The position numbers and the translations under genes were made by a program. 64,000 nt of DNA from Betaproteobacteria bacterium (GTDB taxonomy: Bacteria > Pseudomonadota > Gammaproteobacteria > Burkholderiales > Casimicrobiaceae). Position 1 is the first letter of the stretch, and the number at the start of each line of letters is the position of its first letter. This document shows, piece after piece, positions 1-7,225 of this stretch. A model generated the notes under the pieces. That model was not told where the DNA came from and ran no database searches. It worked only from the letters and a program-made list of their open reading frames with translations. The stretch spans positions 1-64,000 of the forward strand of contig JADKEV010000023.1 in assembly GCA_016717855.1 (NCBI GenBank). Direction: 5' to 3'.

Positions 1-664
1 CGAAAACGATTCCCATCGTAATGATCGGCGTTGGGGACCCGGTTGCCTCGGGGCTCATCTCCAGCCTGTCGCATCCTGGCGGGAACATCACGGGTACATC
101 GGGCATGTTTTCGGAAGCGGCCGGCAAACGGCTGGAACTGCTGAACGAAGTGGTCCCCGGCATGCGGCGCATCGCAGTATTGTGGAATCCGGCGAATCGC
201 ATCTTCCAGTCGCAAATGATCAAGGAAACCGAGGCGGCGGCTCGGCCACTGGGCATCCAGCTTCGAATGTTGGAAGCGCGCGACCTGCCATCCATCGAGA
301 GTGCGCTCGCGACCCTCTCGAAGGAGCGTGTTTCGGGCCTGAACGTACTCCCGGACCCGACGCTTGCCGCGCATGGGGCTCGCATAGCAGCATTGGCGGC
401 AAAGGTGCGCGTTTGCCGTCGATGAGCGGCAATAGCGTGTACGCCGAGGTCGGCGGCCTCATGACCTACGGCCCAAGCTTCCCAGACTTGGCCCGCAGCG
501 CAGGTGGTTACGTTGCGAAGATCCTCAAAGGCGCGAAACCCGCGGACCTTCCCGTCGAGCGGCCGACGAAATTCGAGTTCGTGATCAACAGGAAGACAGC
601 GCAGCAGATTGGCGTGACCATACCCCAGTCGCTGCAGCTCCGGGCGGATCGGGTGATCGAATGA
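1..664 (+). pseudogene. ABC_sub_bind family substrate-binding protein, 5'-truncated and frameshifted
   Basis: The C-terminal half of a periplasmic ABC transporter substrate-binding protein of the ABC_sub_bind (TrpX-like) family. The start lies outside the window. One frame (21-425) encodes the core with HPGGNITG and RRIAVLWNP, as in the second family member at 6023. Another frame (about 410-664) continues with AEVGGLMTYGPSFPDLAR and the usual end at FVINRKTAQQIGVTIPQSL. The switch lies near 400-415, where a one-base change would restore LPSMSGNSVYAEVGGL. It is either a real pseudogene or a sequencing indel, and I favour the indel because other genes here show the same damage. The ligand is unknown. 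Confidence 0.8.
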
Positions 665-686
665 GGGGCATAACTCAGTCAGGGGG

Positions 687-714
687 AGCGCGCGCCGGGA
701 CGCGCCGCTTTCCC
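687..714 (+). terminator. possible rho-independent terminator
   Basis: Just downstream of the ABC_sub_bind stop, AGC-GCGCG pairs with CGCGC-GCT with one bulged base. The hairpin is followed by a broken T-rich run (TTTCCCTTTT). The broken run makes this only a moderate candidate. Confidence 0.35.
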
Positions 715-751
715 TTTTCGTTGGTCGGCGGCAAGGTAAGCGATCTCGTCG

Positions 752-1303
752 ATGAGTAGCGCGCCACAGGTCAGGCGAACGGACAAGTTGATGTCCGACG
801 AACGCGTCCGGGAGGTGGTCTCGCGCGGATTTTCCGGCCGATTGGCGACCGTCGGCCCGGACGGTTGGCCATACATCGTCCCACTGCTCTACGTCTGGAT
901 CAATGGCGAGATCTGGGTTCACAACACGCGCGCGCGTGGACACCTTCGCGCCAACGTCGACCATGAACGCCGGGTGTGCTTCGAACTGGACGACGCCGGG
1001 GAGGTATTCGCTTACGGAAGGTACGAATGTGACACGACCGTCGCGTACCGCAGCGTCGTCGTATTCGGGCATATCCGGGTCGTCGAGGATCGCCGCCAGA
1101 AAGAAGCGTTCTTTGACGCACTGATGGCAAAGTACGGCGATCCAGGTTGGGACCGTCCAAAGAGCTTCTTCCCCCGGCTCGATGAAGTCACCGTCTACGC
1201 GATCGCAATCGAGCGCATGACCGGGAAGGAAACGGCGTTGCCGTCGATGGAAAACCGGTGGCCGACAGTCGATAACACCAAGTCACCGGACGCAGTGCCG
1301 TGA
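752..1303 (+). CDS. pyridoxamine 5'-phosphate oxidase-like FMN-binding protein
   Basis: A 183-residue cytoplasmic protein of the split-barrel, pyridoxamine-phosphate-oxidase-like family (NimA/general stress FMN-binding type). The family signature is the N-terminal strand pair GRLATVGPDGWPYIVPLLYVW, here at residues about 29-50, followed by WVHNTRARGHLRANV, which in relatives contributes to flavin-phosphate binding. Members bind FMN, F420 or haem and reduce small molecules; the substrate here cannot be told. It stands alone between the ABC_sub_bind remnant and a convergent flavin reductase gene. ATG at 752 is the first start in frame and no strong ribosome binding site is visible. Confidence 0.8.
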   Translation: MSSAPQVRRTDKLMSDERVREVVSRGFSGRLATVGPDGWPYIVPLLYVWINGEIWVHNTRARGHLRANVDHERRVCFELDDAGEVFAYGRYECDTTVAYRSVVVFGHIRVVEDRRQKEAFFDALMAKYGDPGWDRPKSFFPRLDEVTVYAIAIERMTGKETALPSMENRWPTVDNTKSPDAVP

Positions 1304-1320
1304 AACTGCCGCAAAGTCTC

Positions 1321-1337
1321 ATGGGGTCAGACCCCAT
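1321..1337. repeat. short palindromic dispersed sequence
   Basis: ATGGGGTCAGACCCCAT is a perfect palindrome around a central A. It lies in the 43-bp gap between two convergent genes. Sequences of this type recur between genes in many proteobacteria, and here the position would suit a bidirectional transcription end. Confidence 0.5.
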
Positions 1338-1346
1338 CCGGACCGT

Positions 1347-2000
1347 TCAACCACCATCCTTGCGCAGATGCGTCTCGATCTCGCGCAACCGCACGTAGTT
1401 CGCCCGGCCCAGCCGCCCCACGGGTCGCATCGCGAAATCCTGCAGCACGTCGATCCGGTGCTGGTGTTCCCCCTTGGTCCCGAGGTAGACCGCGGGATCG
1501 ACGTGGACCATCCGCAACAGGCCCATCACCCACGCGCTCTTGCCGATGTGGAGGATGTCATGCGTCGTGCACTCGTACGCGACCGGCGCGCCGGCGACGC
1601 GCGGCGGCCGGATGGTCAGCGACGGCGCTTCGCCCAGCTGCGTGTGCGCGAACTCCGACTGCCCGTGCGCCAGTGGATCCGACGTGCGCACCATCTGCTC
1701 CATGAAGCGCTCGGGCACGATGTTGACGACGAACTCGCCGTTCTCCTGGATGTTGAGCAGCGTGTCCTTGCGCTCGTACTCGTCTGTGTCGCGCCGCTCG
1801 TTGCGCGGCCCCACGGAAAAGCCGAGCACCGGCGGATCGGGACTCACGACGTTGAAAAAACTGAACGGCGCGAGATTCGTCCGACCCGCGCCGTCGATGG
1901 TCGACACCCACGCGATCGGGCGCGGCATCACCGAGTCGCGCAGCAGCAGGTACATGTCGTCGGGTGCGATTTCCGAGACGGGAATGGAGTGGGAAGTCAT
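1347..2000 (-). CDS. flavin reductase-like FMN-binding domain protein
   Basis: A 217-residue member of the flavin reductase-like (FMN-binding split barrel) family. Typical segments are MPRPIAWVSTIDGAGRTNLAPFSFFNVVSPDPP at residues about 25-57, with the conserved RPIAWVST and NLAPFSFFN blocks, and GEFVVNIV in mid-protein. Relatives are NAD(P)H:FMN oxidoreductases or DIM6/NTAB-type proteins that supply reduced flavin to monooxygenases. No monooxygenase lies next to it, so its partner is unknown. The length is normal for the family and the gene looks intact. Confidence 0.85.
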   Translation of the reverse strand: MTSHSIPVSEIAPDDMYLLLRDSVMPRPIAWVSTIDGAGRTNLAPFSFFNVVSPDPPVLGFSVGPRNERRDTDEYERKDTLLNIQENGEFVVNIVPERFMEQMVRTSDPLAHGQSEFAHTQLGEAPSLTIRPPRVAGAPVAYECTTHDILHIGKSAWVMGLLRMVHVDPAVYLGTKGEHQHRIDVLQDFAMRPVGRLGRANYVRLREIETHLRKDGG

Positions 2001-2181
2001 GGGCGGGGCGCGTGTGGCGAAGAGGCGGAGTATAGGCTACGGGGATTGCTGCGGGGTCGGGAGGGAGTCCATCTGGTCGACTTCGATTGTTTGCTGGCCC
2101 CAGCCAGGCATTGCACCGGGACAGGGTTGCAACGGGCCGAGGGCCGTCGGGGCTGTAACGCCACCAACTGAGAGGCACCGG
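2001..2181. other. gene-free stretch before the island
   Basis: I see no plausible coding sequence here. Reading frames on the minus strand of 1368-2260 are shadows of the flavin reductase gene. The stretch leads into the first copy of the 89-bp repeat. Confidence 0.4.
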
Positions 2182-2270
2182 CTTGCCAATGCAGCGGATG
2201 TGGCGTTTAATCGCGCCAGGATTCGCGGTGCATCATCTGGCTGGTCGTGTGGGTTAGGCTGACGGTTTTC
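2182..2270 (+). repeat. 89-bp direct repeat, copy A
   Basis: Aligned by eye without gaps, this matches 5322-5410 at 67 of 89 positions. It includes a 23-base identical core (2200-2222) containing GGCGTTTAATCGCGCCAGGA. The two copies bracket a 3-kb stretch of small accessory genes. On the minus strand both copies read as a similar peptide (ENRQP...ILARLNATS), so the repeat could be the remnant of a short coding sequence or an unnamed intergenic repeat family. Confidence 0.75.
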
Positions 2271-2415
2271 ACCGCTCTTTCGGATTGCGAACAGGATATG
2301 TACATTCATACATCCACTGTAATCATAGGGTTGCGAAGAGACACGGCGGAAATGGTCGTCCTGCGGGCCGGTCTTTCGGATTCTTGTCGGCGCCCTACTT
2401 CTTGTCGGTGCGCAC

Positions 2416-2793
2416 ATGCCTATCGTTGACGTCGAGGTCGTTGCCCCAAATGTCGAGCCGGCTGTGCAGCCTTCGCTAGCCGCATTGGCCAGTGCTTTGG
2501 GCCGCGTCTTCGGCAGCTCGCCCGGCAACACATGGGTGCGACTTCGCGTCTTGCCGGCGAGTTGCTACGCCGAAAACGATTCGCCGCTATCCGTTGACGC
2601 GCTTCCGGCATTTGTCTCTGTGCTTCTTGCGCGTCCTCCGGATGGTGCGGCCCTTCAGGCACAAGTAGAGCGAGTCACTCAGGCTGTCGCGACCTGGCTC
2701 GCACGCTCACCGGAGCGTGTGCATGTTGCCTATGCGCCGGCGGCCTCAGGTCGCCAGGCCTTCGGAGGCAGCCTTGTCCAGAGTGCGGGCTAA
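2416..2793 (+). CDS. tautomerase-like protein (integron-cassette gene)
   Basis: A 125-residue protein starting MPIVDVEVV. Proline directly after the initiator is the catalytic base in 4-oxalocrotonate tautomerase/MIF-type enzymes once Met is removed. The segments SPGNTWVRLRVLP, FVSVLLARPP, ERVHVAYAP and the ending RQAFGGSLV resemble a group of about 120-residue tautomerase-like proteins. The substrate is unknown. Its stop codon sits in the left end of an attC-like site (2788-2866), the arrangement of an integron gene cassette. No integrase gene is visible in the window. About 145 bp of apparently non-coding sequence lies between repeat copy A and the ATG. Confidence 0.65.
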   Translation: MPIVDVEVVAPNVEPAVQPSLAALASALGRVFGSSPGNTWVRLRVLPASCYAENDSPLSVDALPAFVSVLLARPPDGAALQAQVERVTQAVATWLARSPERVHVAYAPAASGRQAFGGSLVQSAG

Positions 2794-2866
2794 CCCATCG
2801 TTCCACACCGACGCGCTACAGCGGGCTTCGCCCGCTTACGCACGCGGGTGAACTCAAACGTTATGC
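2788..2866 (+). other. integron attC recombination site
   Basis: It begins with an R''-like GGCTAAC at 2788-2794, which overlaps the tautomerase stop codon, and ends with an R'-like GTTATGC at 2860-2866 preceded by AACTCAAAC. The arms TTCCACACCGACGCG and CGCGGGTGAACTCAA are imperfect inverted repeats, as L''/L' boxes should be. Between them is a perfect hairpin, GCGGGC-TTC-GCCCGC, at 2821-2835. The 79-bp length is within the usual attC range. Confidence 0.8.
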
Positions 2867-2887
2867 GTCCTCAGGGAGGAGAGAGTT

Positions 2888-3304
2888 GTGATTGAGGCCC
2901 TCATTGGTGCAACGGTTGGTGTTCTTACCATTGTGACTGCGCGATTCATTCGTGGGGAACGTTGGTTGTATTCCTTGGGTCTGCTTACTTTGCCCAGCCT
3001 CTACGCGTCTTTCGCTCTACAAGCAGGCGAGCAGGCCGTGGGCGTCAAGGAAATGCTCTACGGTGTTCCGTTCGTTGTTGCCGGCCTCTTCTTCGCGTTT
3101 GTCAGCGTCCGCCAGTCGGCAGTGGTGGTCGGGTTGTTTTGGCTGCTGCACGGGCTGTACGACCTGGTGCATAGTCAGGTCATCACAAACACTGGCGTTC
3201 CCGGCTGGTATCCCGTTTTCTGTTTTGTGGTCGATGCTGTTATCGGCTCGTATCTTCTGTGGTTATCGCGGCGTGTTCCCGATGCAAATCTTCGCCGGGC
3301 ATAA
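2888..3304 (+). CDS. small multi-pass membrane protein, unknown function
   Basis: A 138-residue hydrophobic protein with about four predicted membrane segments (near residues 1-18, 28-46, 60-78 and 110-130). It has no catalytic motif I recognise. ATG at 2888 follows AGGGAGGAGAGAG, an excellent ribosome binding site. It starts 22 bp after the attC R' box, the usual spacing for the first gene of the next cassette. I see no attC after it, so it may be the last cassette or host sequence. Confidence 0.6.
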   Translation: MIEALIGATVGVLTIVTARFIRGERWLYSLGLLTLPSLYASFALQAGEQAVGVKEMLYGVPFVVAGLFFAFVSVRQSAVVVGLFWLLHGLYDLVHSQVITNTGVPGWYPVFCFVVDAVIGSYLLWLSRRVPDANLRRA

Positions 3305-3403
3305 GTCGAAGCGTTGCCGCCCGCGGGAAGTTTGCAGAAACAGATCAACGCCTGGAACTGGCGCACCCGCTTTGCGAATCAGCGGATGCTTTTGGAGCCG
3401 CTC

Positions 3404-3679
3404 ATGAATAACCTCCGTTCATCCAAACTGATCGTCGCGAAGGGCATGGCATTTTTGGCCATAGCGTGCTGTGCCGCATTCCTGATTCTCGAACAGCTGC
3501 CGAACCTGAAAGTCGCGTTACTATTGGCGGCTCTTGTCTGGGCATCTGCCCGGTTCTACTACTTTCTGTTTTACGTGCTGGAACGGTATGTTGATCACCG
3601 GCTTCGCTATTCGGGCATTGGGAACCTTGTCGTCACGATCATCAAGGGTAGTGCCCAGCAAAAGCGCACTAATTCCTAG
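3404..3679 (+). CDS. small membrane protein, unknown function
   Basis: A 91-residue protein, start MNNLRSSKLIVAKGMAF, with two predicted membrane helices (about residues 13-32 and 40-60) and a basic, polar C-terminus. The frame is open further upstream to 3314, but those residues are not hydrophobic or conserved-looking, and ATG at 3404 fits a short integral membrane protein. The sequence is less GC-rich than the flanking genome. No family recognised. Confidence 0.5.
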   Translation: MNNLRSSKLIVAKGMAFLAIACCAAFLILEQLPNLKVALLLAALVWASARFYYFLFYVLERYVDHRLRYSGIGNLVVTIIKGSAQQKRTNS

Positions 3680-3787
3680 CCGGCATTCAGGCGGACCCAC
3701 GCCCGCAGGGTGCGTTTGTTCATTCACCGGGCAACCGGCGCGGGCCGCTTGATTCGATCGTCAGGCACCACAAATCGGAGGCACCGC

Positions 3788-4219
3788 ATGGGCAAGTTCT
3801 TTCGTGTACTTCTGGCCGTGGTACTCGGCCTGGTCGTCGGCAGCGTCGTGAACATGGGGCTCATCATGGTCAGCGGCAAGGTCATTCCACCTCCGGCTGG
3901 CGCAGATGTGACGACCATGGAAGGGCTGAAAGCTTCGCTACATCTCTTCGAGGCGAAGCATTTCGTCTTTCCATTCCTGGCGCATGCACTCGGTACGCTG
4001 GTTGGCGCTGTCGTCGGGACCTTGCTTGCTCCAGGCAGGTCGGCGATTCCCGCATACGTTGTCGGCGGGCTATTCCTGCTGGCCGGCATCGCCAATGTGG
4101 TCATGCTTCCTGCACCTGTTTGGTTCAGCGCTGTGGATCTGTTGCTTGCATACTTGCCCGCTGCATGGTTGGGCAATGTGCTGGCTAACCGTGCGCGACA
4201 AGGCCGCGGCGGCGCCTAG
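3788..4219 (+). CDS. small four-helix membrane protein
   Basis: Start MGKFFRVLLAVVLGLVVGSVVNMGLIMVSG, 143 residues, four predicted membrane segments (near residues 4-28, 58-82, 88-108 and 112-130). Similar unannotated proteins of about 140-150 residues with the GSVVNM and HALGTLVGA motifs occur in many Gram-negatives and in mobile gene pools; function unknown. ATG at 3788 follows CGGAGGCACCGC, a good ribosome binding site, and is preferred to the ATG at 3710. Confidence 0.6.
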   Translation: MGKFFRVLLAVVLGLVVGSVVNMGLIMVSGKVIPPPAGADVTTMEGLKASLHLFEAKHFVFPFLAHALGTLVGAVVGTLLAPGRSAIPAYVVGGLFLLAGIANVVMLPAPVWFSAVDLLLAYLPAAWLGNVLANRARQGRGGA

Positions 4220-4312
4220 CTCTAACGTGATAGTTCGCGTGGTTCCCTACGACGACCGTTGGCCGGTTCGATACGAAACCAAATCGGCAGCGGAACGTCA
4301 CCCGGCAGTGCG

Positions 4313-4414
4313 GGCACCCTCGGCACAAAAAACCTGCCGCGTGCGGCTGCCTTCTACGCCGACTACTTCCGCGACCTGGACGGCAACAAGCTCAGCGTGT
4401 TCTGCATGGGGTGA
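4313..4414 (+). pseudogene. internally deleted glyoxalase/VOC family remnant
   Basis: One frame reads GTLGTKNLPRAAAFY, the first strand and helix of a VOC (glyoxalase/bleomycin resistance) protein. It runs directly into ADYFRDLDGNKLSVFCMG and a TGA, the usual C-terminus of the same family (FRDPDGNKL). Roughly 80-90 residues that should lie between these ends are missing, so this is the scar of an internal deletion. There is no start codon at a sensible place. Confidence 0.6.
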
Positions 4415-4468
4415 GCGCGAGCGGCAAGCGGTGGCAAGTCTTCGAACGACAGGCAGGAGGGCCCGACC

Positions 4469-5272
4469 ATGGCCAGCAAACAAGTGACCGACACCTGGGA
4501 ACGCGGGAACCCCTATGAGCAGTATGTCGGCCGGTGGAGCCGTCGGGTCGCCCCCTTGTTCCTTTCATGGCTGCGCATTCCGGCCGGGCGCAAGTGGCTG
4601 GACGTGGGATGCGGCACGGGAGCGTTGTGCGCCACGATTGTGGATCACTGCTCGCCCTCGTCGGTCGCCGGCGTCGAGCCCTCGGACGGATTTCTCAAGA
4701 CGGCGAAGGAGAATCTCGCCGGCCGGGCGGTGCTTCACCAGGGCAGCGCAACGGCAATTCCGCTTCCGGACGCGGCGGTCGACGTTGTGGTCTCGGGACT
4801 GGTCCTGAACTTCGTCGCGGATCAGCGCGCCGCGCTCGCCGAAATGGCGCGGGTGACAGGCAATGGAGGAACCATCGGGGCGTATGTCTGGGATTACGCC
4901 GGGAAGATGGAGCTGATGCGCCACTTCTGGGATGCGGCGGTCGAGCTCGATCCGGATGCCGCGAAAATGGACGAAGGCATCCGTTTCCCGCTGTGCCGTC
5001 CGGAAGCGCTGGTGGCGCACTTCGCCGGCGCTGGACTCATTGGACCCGAAGTGACGGCAATCGACATACCGACGCCGTTCGCGAGCTTTGAAGACTACTG
5101 GCAGCCGTTCCTGGGCGGCCAGGGACCCGCCCCCGCGTATGCCATGGCGCTGGATGAGAATGCCAGAACGCGTCTGCGGGACCGCATACGGGCGCGCATC
5201 CCGGCGCAGGCAGACGGCTCGATCTCGTTGACCGCGCGGGCTTGGGCAGTTCGCGCTGGCGTTGCAAAGTGA
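4469..5272 (+). CDS. class I SAM-dependent methyltransferase
   Basis: A 267-residue Methyltransf_11/25-type enzyme. Motif I is WLDVGCGTGAL at residues about 44-54 (SAM binding), the acidic motif II region is VAGVEPSDGFL, and motif III/IV is ATAIPLPDAAVDVVVSGLVLNF. The N-terminal WERGNPYEQYVGRWSRRVAPLFLSWL is typical of a bacterial group whose acceptor is not known. It is the last gene inside the 89-bp-repeat-bounded island. AGGCAGGAGGGCCCGACC precedes the ATG, so the start is well supported. Confidence 0.85.
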   Translation: MASKQVTDTWERGNPYEQYVGRWSRRVAPLFLSWLRIPAGRKWLDVGCGTGALCATIVDHCSPSSVAGVEPSDGFLKTAKENLAGRAVLHQGSATAIPLPDAAVDVVVSGLVLNFVADQRAALAEMARVTGNGGTIGAYVWDYAGKMELMRHFWDAAVELDPDAAKMDEGIRFPLCRPEALVAHFAGAGLIGPEVTAIDIPTPFASFEDYWQPFLGGQGPAPAYAMALDENARTRLRDRIRARIPAQADGSISLTARAWAVRAGVAK

Positions 5273-5321
5273 ACGATGTCAACGCGGCCGCCCGATACTG
5301 GTACAAACCGACACGAGAAAT

Positions 5322-5410
5322 CTTGCCAAGGCCTCGGAGGTGGCGTTTAATCGCGCCAGGATGCACGGCTCGTCTCTTGGTGCGCCGTGTTGATGCGGTT
5401 GACGGTTCTC
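5322..5410 (+). repeat. 89-bp direct repeat, copy B
   Basis: Second copy of the repeat at 2182-2270, same orientation and same length. The identical 23-base core is at 5340-5362. It marks the right edge of the accessory island, 49 bp after the methyltransferase stop, and is followed by GGCTAACGCC. Confidence 0.75.
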
Positions 5411-5445
5411 CAGGCTAACGCCACAAGGAAAGCACATACCCCGCC

Positions 5446-5952
5446 ATGCGACTCGCTGATCTTGGCCCCGTTCCACTGTCGATCATTGCGTCGCTCGTGT
5501 TGACGGTAGTCTTGCTCACGATCCGCATCTTCGTCATGCAGCGGATGCAGACAAAACGCCAACGGGAGAATCGCCAGGAGACCGAGCGCCTCAAGTCACT
5601 GGTCGCGGCTTACCGTTCGCTGGCCGGCTCATTCTCGCCGGCCACCGGAGAGCATCGGTCGCAGATCGAAGAGGCGCTGGGCGATATCGTCCTGTTTGGC
5701 TCCATCCATCAAGTGGAGCTTGCCGCGCGGTATGCGCTTGCCGCAACCCGAGGCGAGGTTGTGGACTACCAGCCCCTGATCAGCGATCTCCGGACCGACC
5801 TGCGGACACAACTCGGGCTCGAGCCGATTCCAAGGTCCCTGGAGCTTCCGGCTTCGGGGCCAAGCCGAACCACGCGGTCGACTCGGCCCGAAGGTGGAGG
5901 CGCGGGTCAGCCGGCGCAGGCGGTGGTGGTGGTGGCGGAGGAGGAGGTGTAG
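5446..5952 (+). CDS. membrane-anchored protein, unknown; probable frameshift before a glycine-rich tail
   Basis: A 168-residue protein with one N-terminal membrane helix (about residues 10-30), then a basic coiled-coil-like stretch (QRMQTKRQRENRQETERLKSLV) and a conserved-looking soluble domain with EALGDIVLFGSIHQVELA. The last 20 residues (QAVVVVAEEEV) look wrong. In frame 3 the same DNA reads a run of glycines ending with TGA at 6024-6026, which overlaps the ATG of the next gene as ATGA. The real protein probably switches to that frame near 5890 and ends in a Gly-rich tail. Function unknown. Confidence 0.6.
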   Translation: MRLADLGPVPLSIIASLVLTVVLLTIRIFVMQRMQTKRQRENRQETERLKSLVAAYRSLAGSFSPATGEHRSQIEEALGDIVLFGSIHQVELAARYALAATRGEVVDYQPLISDLRTDLRTQLGLEPIPRSLELPASGPSRTTRSTRPEGGGAGQPAQAVVVVAEEEV

Positions 5953-6022
5953 GTGGAGCAGCTGGAGCCGGTGGGGTGGGAGCAGGGATGATCGCCGCCG
6001 ACACGATGGACCGGGAGGACCG

Positions 6023-7225
6023 ATGATCCGGGCCGCGCTCGTTCTCGTCGCAACGCTGGCCATCGGCGTGCTCCCCGCTGCGCTCGTAACCGATGCGCGC
6101 GCGCAACCGCAGCCCGCGGAAAAAGTCTACCGGATCGGATTCCTGAGCCAGGGGCAGCCGCCCAAGGCCTTTCTCGAGGCGCTGAAGCAGGGTTTGCGGC
6201 AACGGGGATACGTCGAAGGCCGCAACCTCGCGTGGGAATTCCGGTCGACCGACGGCAGCCTGGACCAGTTGCCGCAACTGGCCGAGGAACTCGTGCGGTT
6301 GAAGGTGGACCTGATCCTCGCGCGCGCTTCGTCCGGGGCGATGGCCGCGAAGAAAGCCACCACGTCGATCCCTATCGTCTTTTTCGCCGTGTACGCTCCG
6401 GTCGAAATCGGTCTCGTCCCGAACCTGCGGCACCCCGGCGGCAACATCACGGGAGTGGCCGTCAATGCCTCGGACATGGCCGGCAAGCGCGTGCAACTGC
6501 TCAAGGAACTCGTGCCCTCGCTCAAGCGGGTCGCGTTCCTGTCCCATCCGTCGCACCCGACCAGTGCCGTCCAGGTGAAAGGGGCGGAGTCCGCGGCGCG
6601 CACGCTGGGCGTGAACCTGAAAGCCGTGCCCGTGCGCGGCGCGGACGACTTTGCGCCTGCGCTCACTGCCACGCGCGGCATCGAGGGCGTGCTGCACGCG
6701 GATACGCCGCTGTTCGTCACGCACCGCGCCCGGCTCGTCGAGGCGGTGGCCGGGAGTCGTCTGCCCGCGATATATCCGGCCCGGGTGTTCGTCGAGGCGG
6801 GCGGCCTGATGTCGTACGGCTCGAACCTCCCGGACTTGTGGAGCCGCGCCGCCATTTACGTGGACAAGATCCTGAAGGGCGAGAAGCCGGGCGACCTTCC
6901 GGTCGAGCAACCGACCACGTTCGAACTGGTGATCAACAGCACGACAGCCAAGGCCATGGGCCTGACGATTCCCCCTGCTGGTGCCGGGCGGATCAACATC
7001 GTGAAGCGGCGGGCCAGACCAGCCATCGCCAGTGACAGTCTGCGAAGGGCGATCCGGCTCGACGTTTGCACATCGGTGACATACACTCCCACGCCAGGCA
7101 AACAAAGGTGTTTGACCTGCACTACGCAAAGGGAGGCACGGCATGGCTCGCGTAAGCACGTATCTGAATTTTCCCCGTTCAACCGAAGCGGCATTCCTCT
7201 TTTACAAATCCGTATTCGGCACTGA
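6023..7225 (+). CDS. ABC transporter substrate-binding protein (ABC_sub_bind family)
   Basis: A periplasmic binding protein with a signal peptide (MIRAALVLVATLAIGVLPAALVTDARA). It then shows the family blocks YRIGFLSQG, LRQRGYVEGRNLAWEFR, IPIVFFAVYAPVEIGLV, HPGGNITGV, LKRVAFLSHPSHP, VEAGGLMSYG and DLPVEQPTTFELVIN. Ligand unknown; relatives often lie near ABC permease genes, but none is adjacent here. The reading frame runs to 7225 and overlaps the next gene, which is abnormal. One C too many in the C-run at 6971-6975 would explain this: corrected, the protein ends LTIPLLVPGGSTS at TGA 7002-7004, the normal family length. ATG 6023 is favoured over upstream starts because of the signal peptide and ATGA coupling. 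Confidence 0.8.
   Translation: MIRAALVLVATLAIGVLPAALVTDARAQPQPAEKVYRIGFLSQGQPPKAFLEALKQGLRQRGYVEGRNLAWEFRSTDGSLDQLPQLAEELVRLKVDLILARASSGAMAAKKATTSIPIVFFAVYAPVEIGLVPNLRHPGGNITGVAVNASDMAGKRVQLLKELVPSLKRVAFLSHPSHPTSAVQVKGAESAARTLGVNLKAVPVRGADDFAPALTATRGIEGVLHADTPLFVTHRARLVEAVAGSRLPAIYPARVFVEAGGLMSYGSNLPDLWSRAAIYVDKILKGEKPGDLPVEQPTTFELVINSTTAKAMGLTIPPAGAGRINIVKRRARPAIASDSLRRAIRLDVCTSVTYTPTPGKQRCLTCTTQREARHGSRKHVSEFSPFNRSGIPLLQIRIRH

Noticed and set aside
2156..2259. A second attC site ending in GTTAGGC at 2253-2259
   Set aside because: GTTAGGC is a good R' box, and a TAAC lies about 100 bp upstream, but the intervening arms do not pair well and there is no central hairpin.
5894..6022. Arg/Trp-rich N-terminal extension of the second ABC_sub_bind protein
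   Set aside because: The stretch is the third reading of the Gly-rich repeat DNA; the signal peptide starting at 6023 sets the true start.
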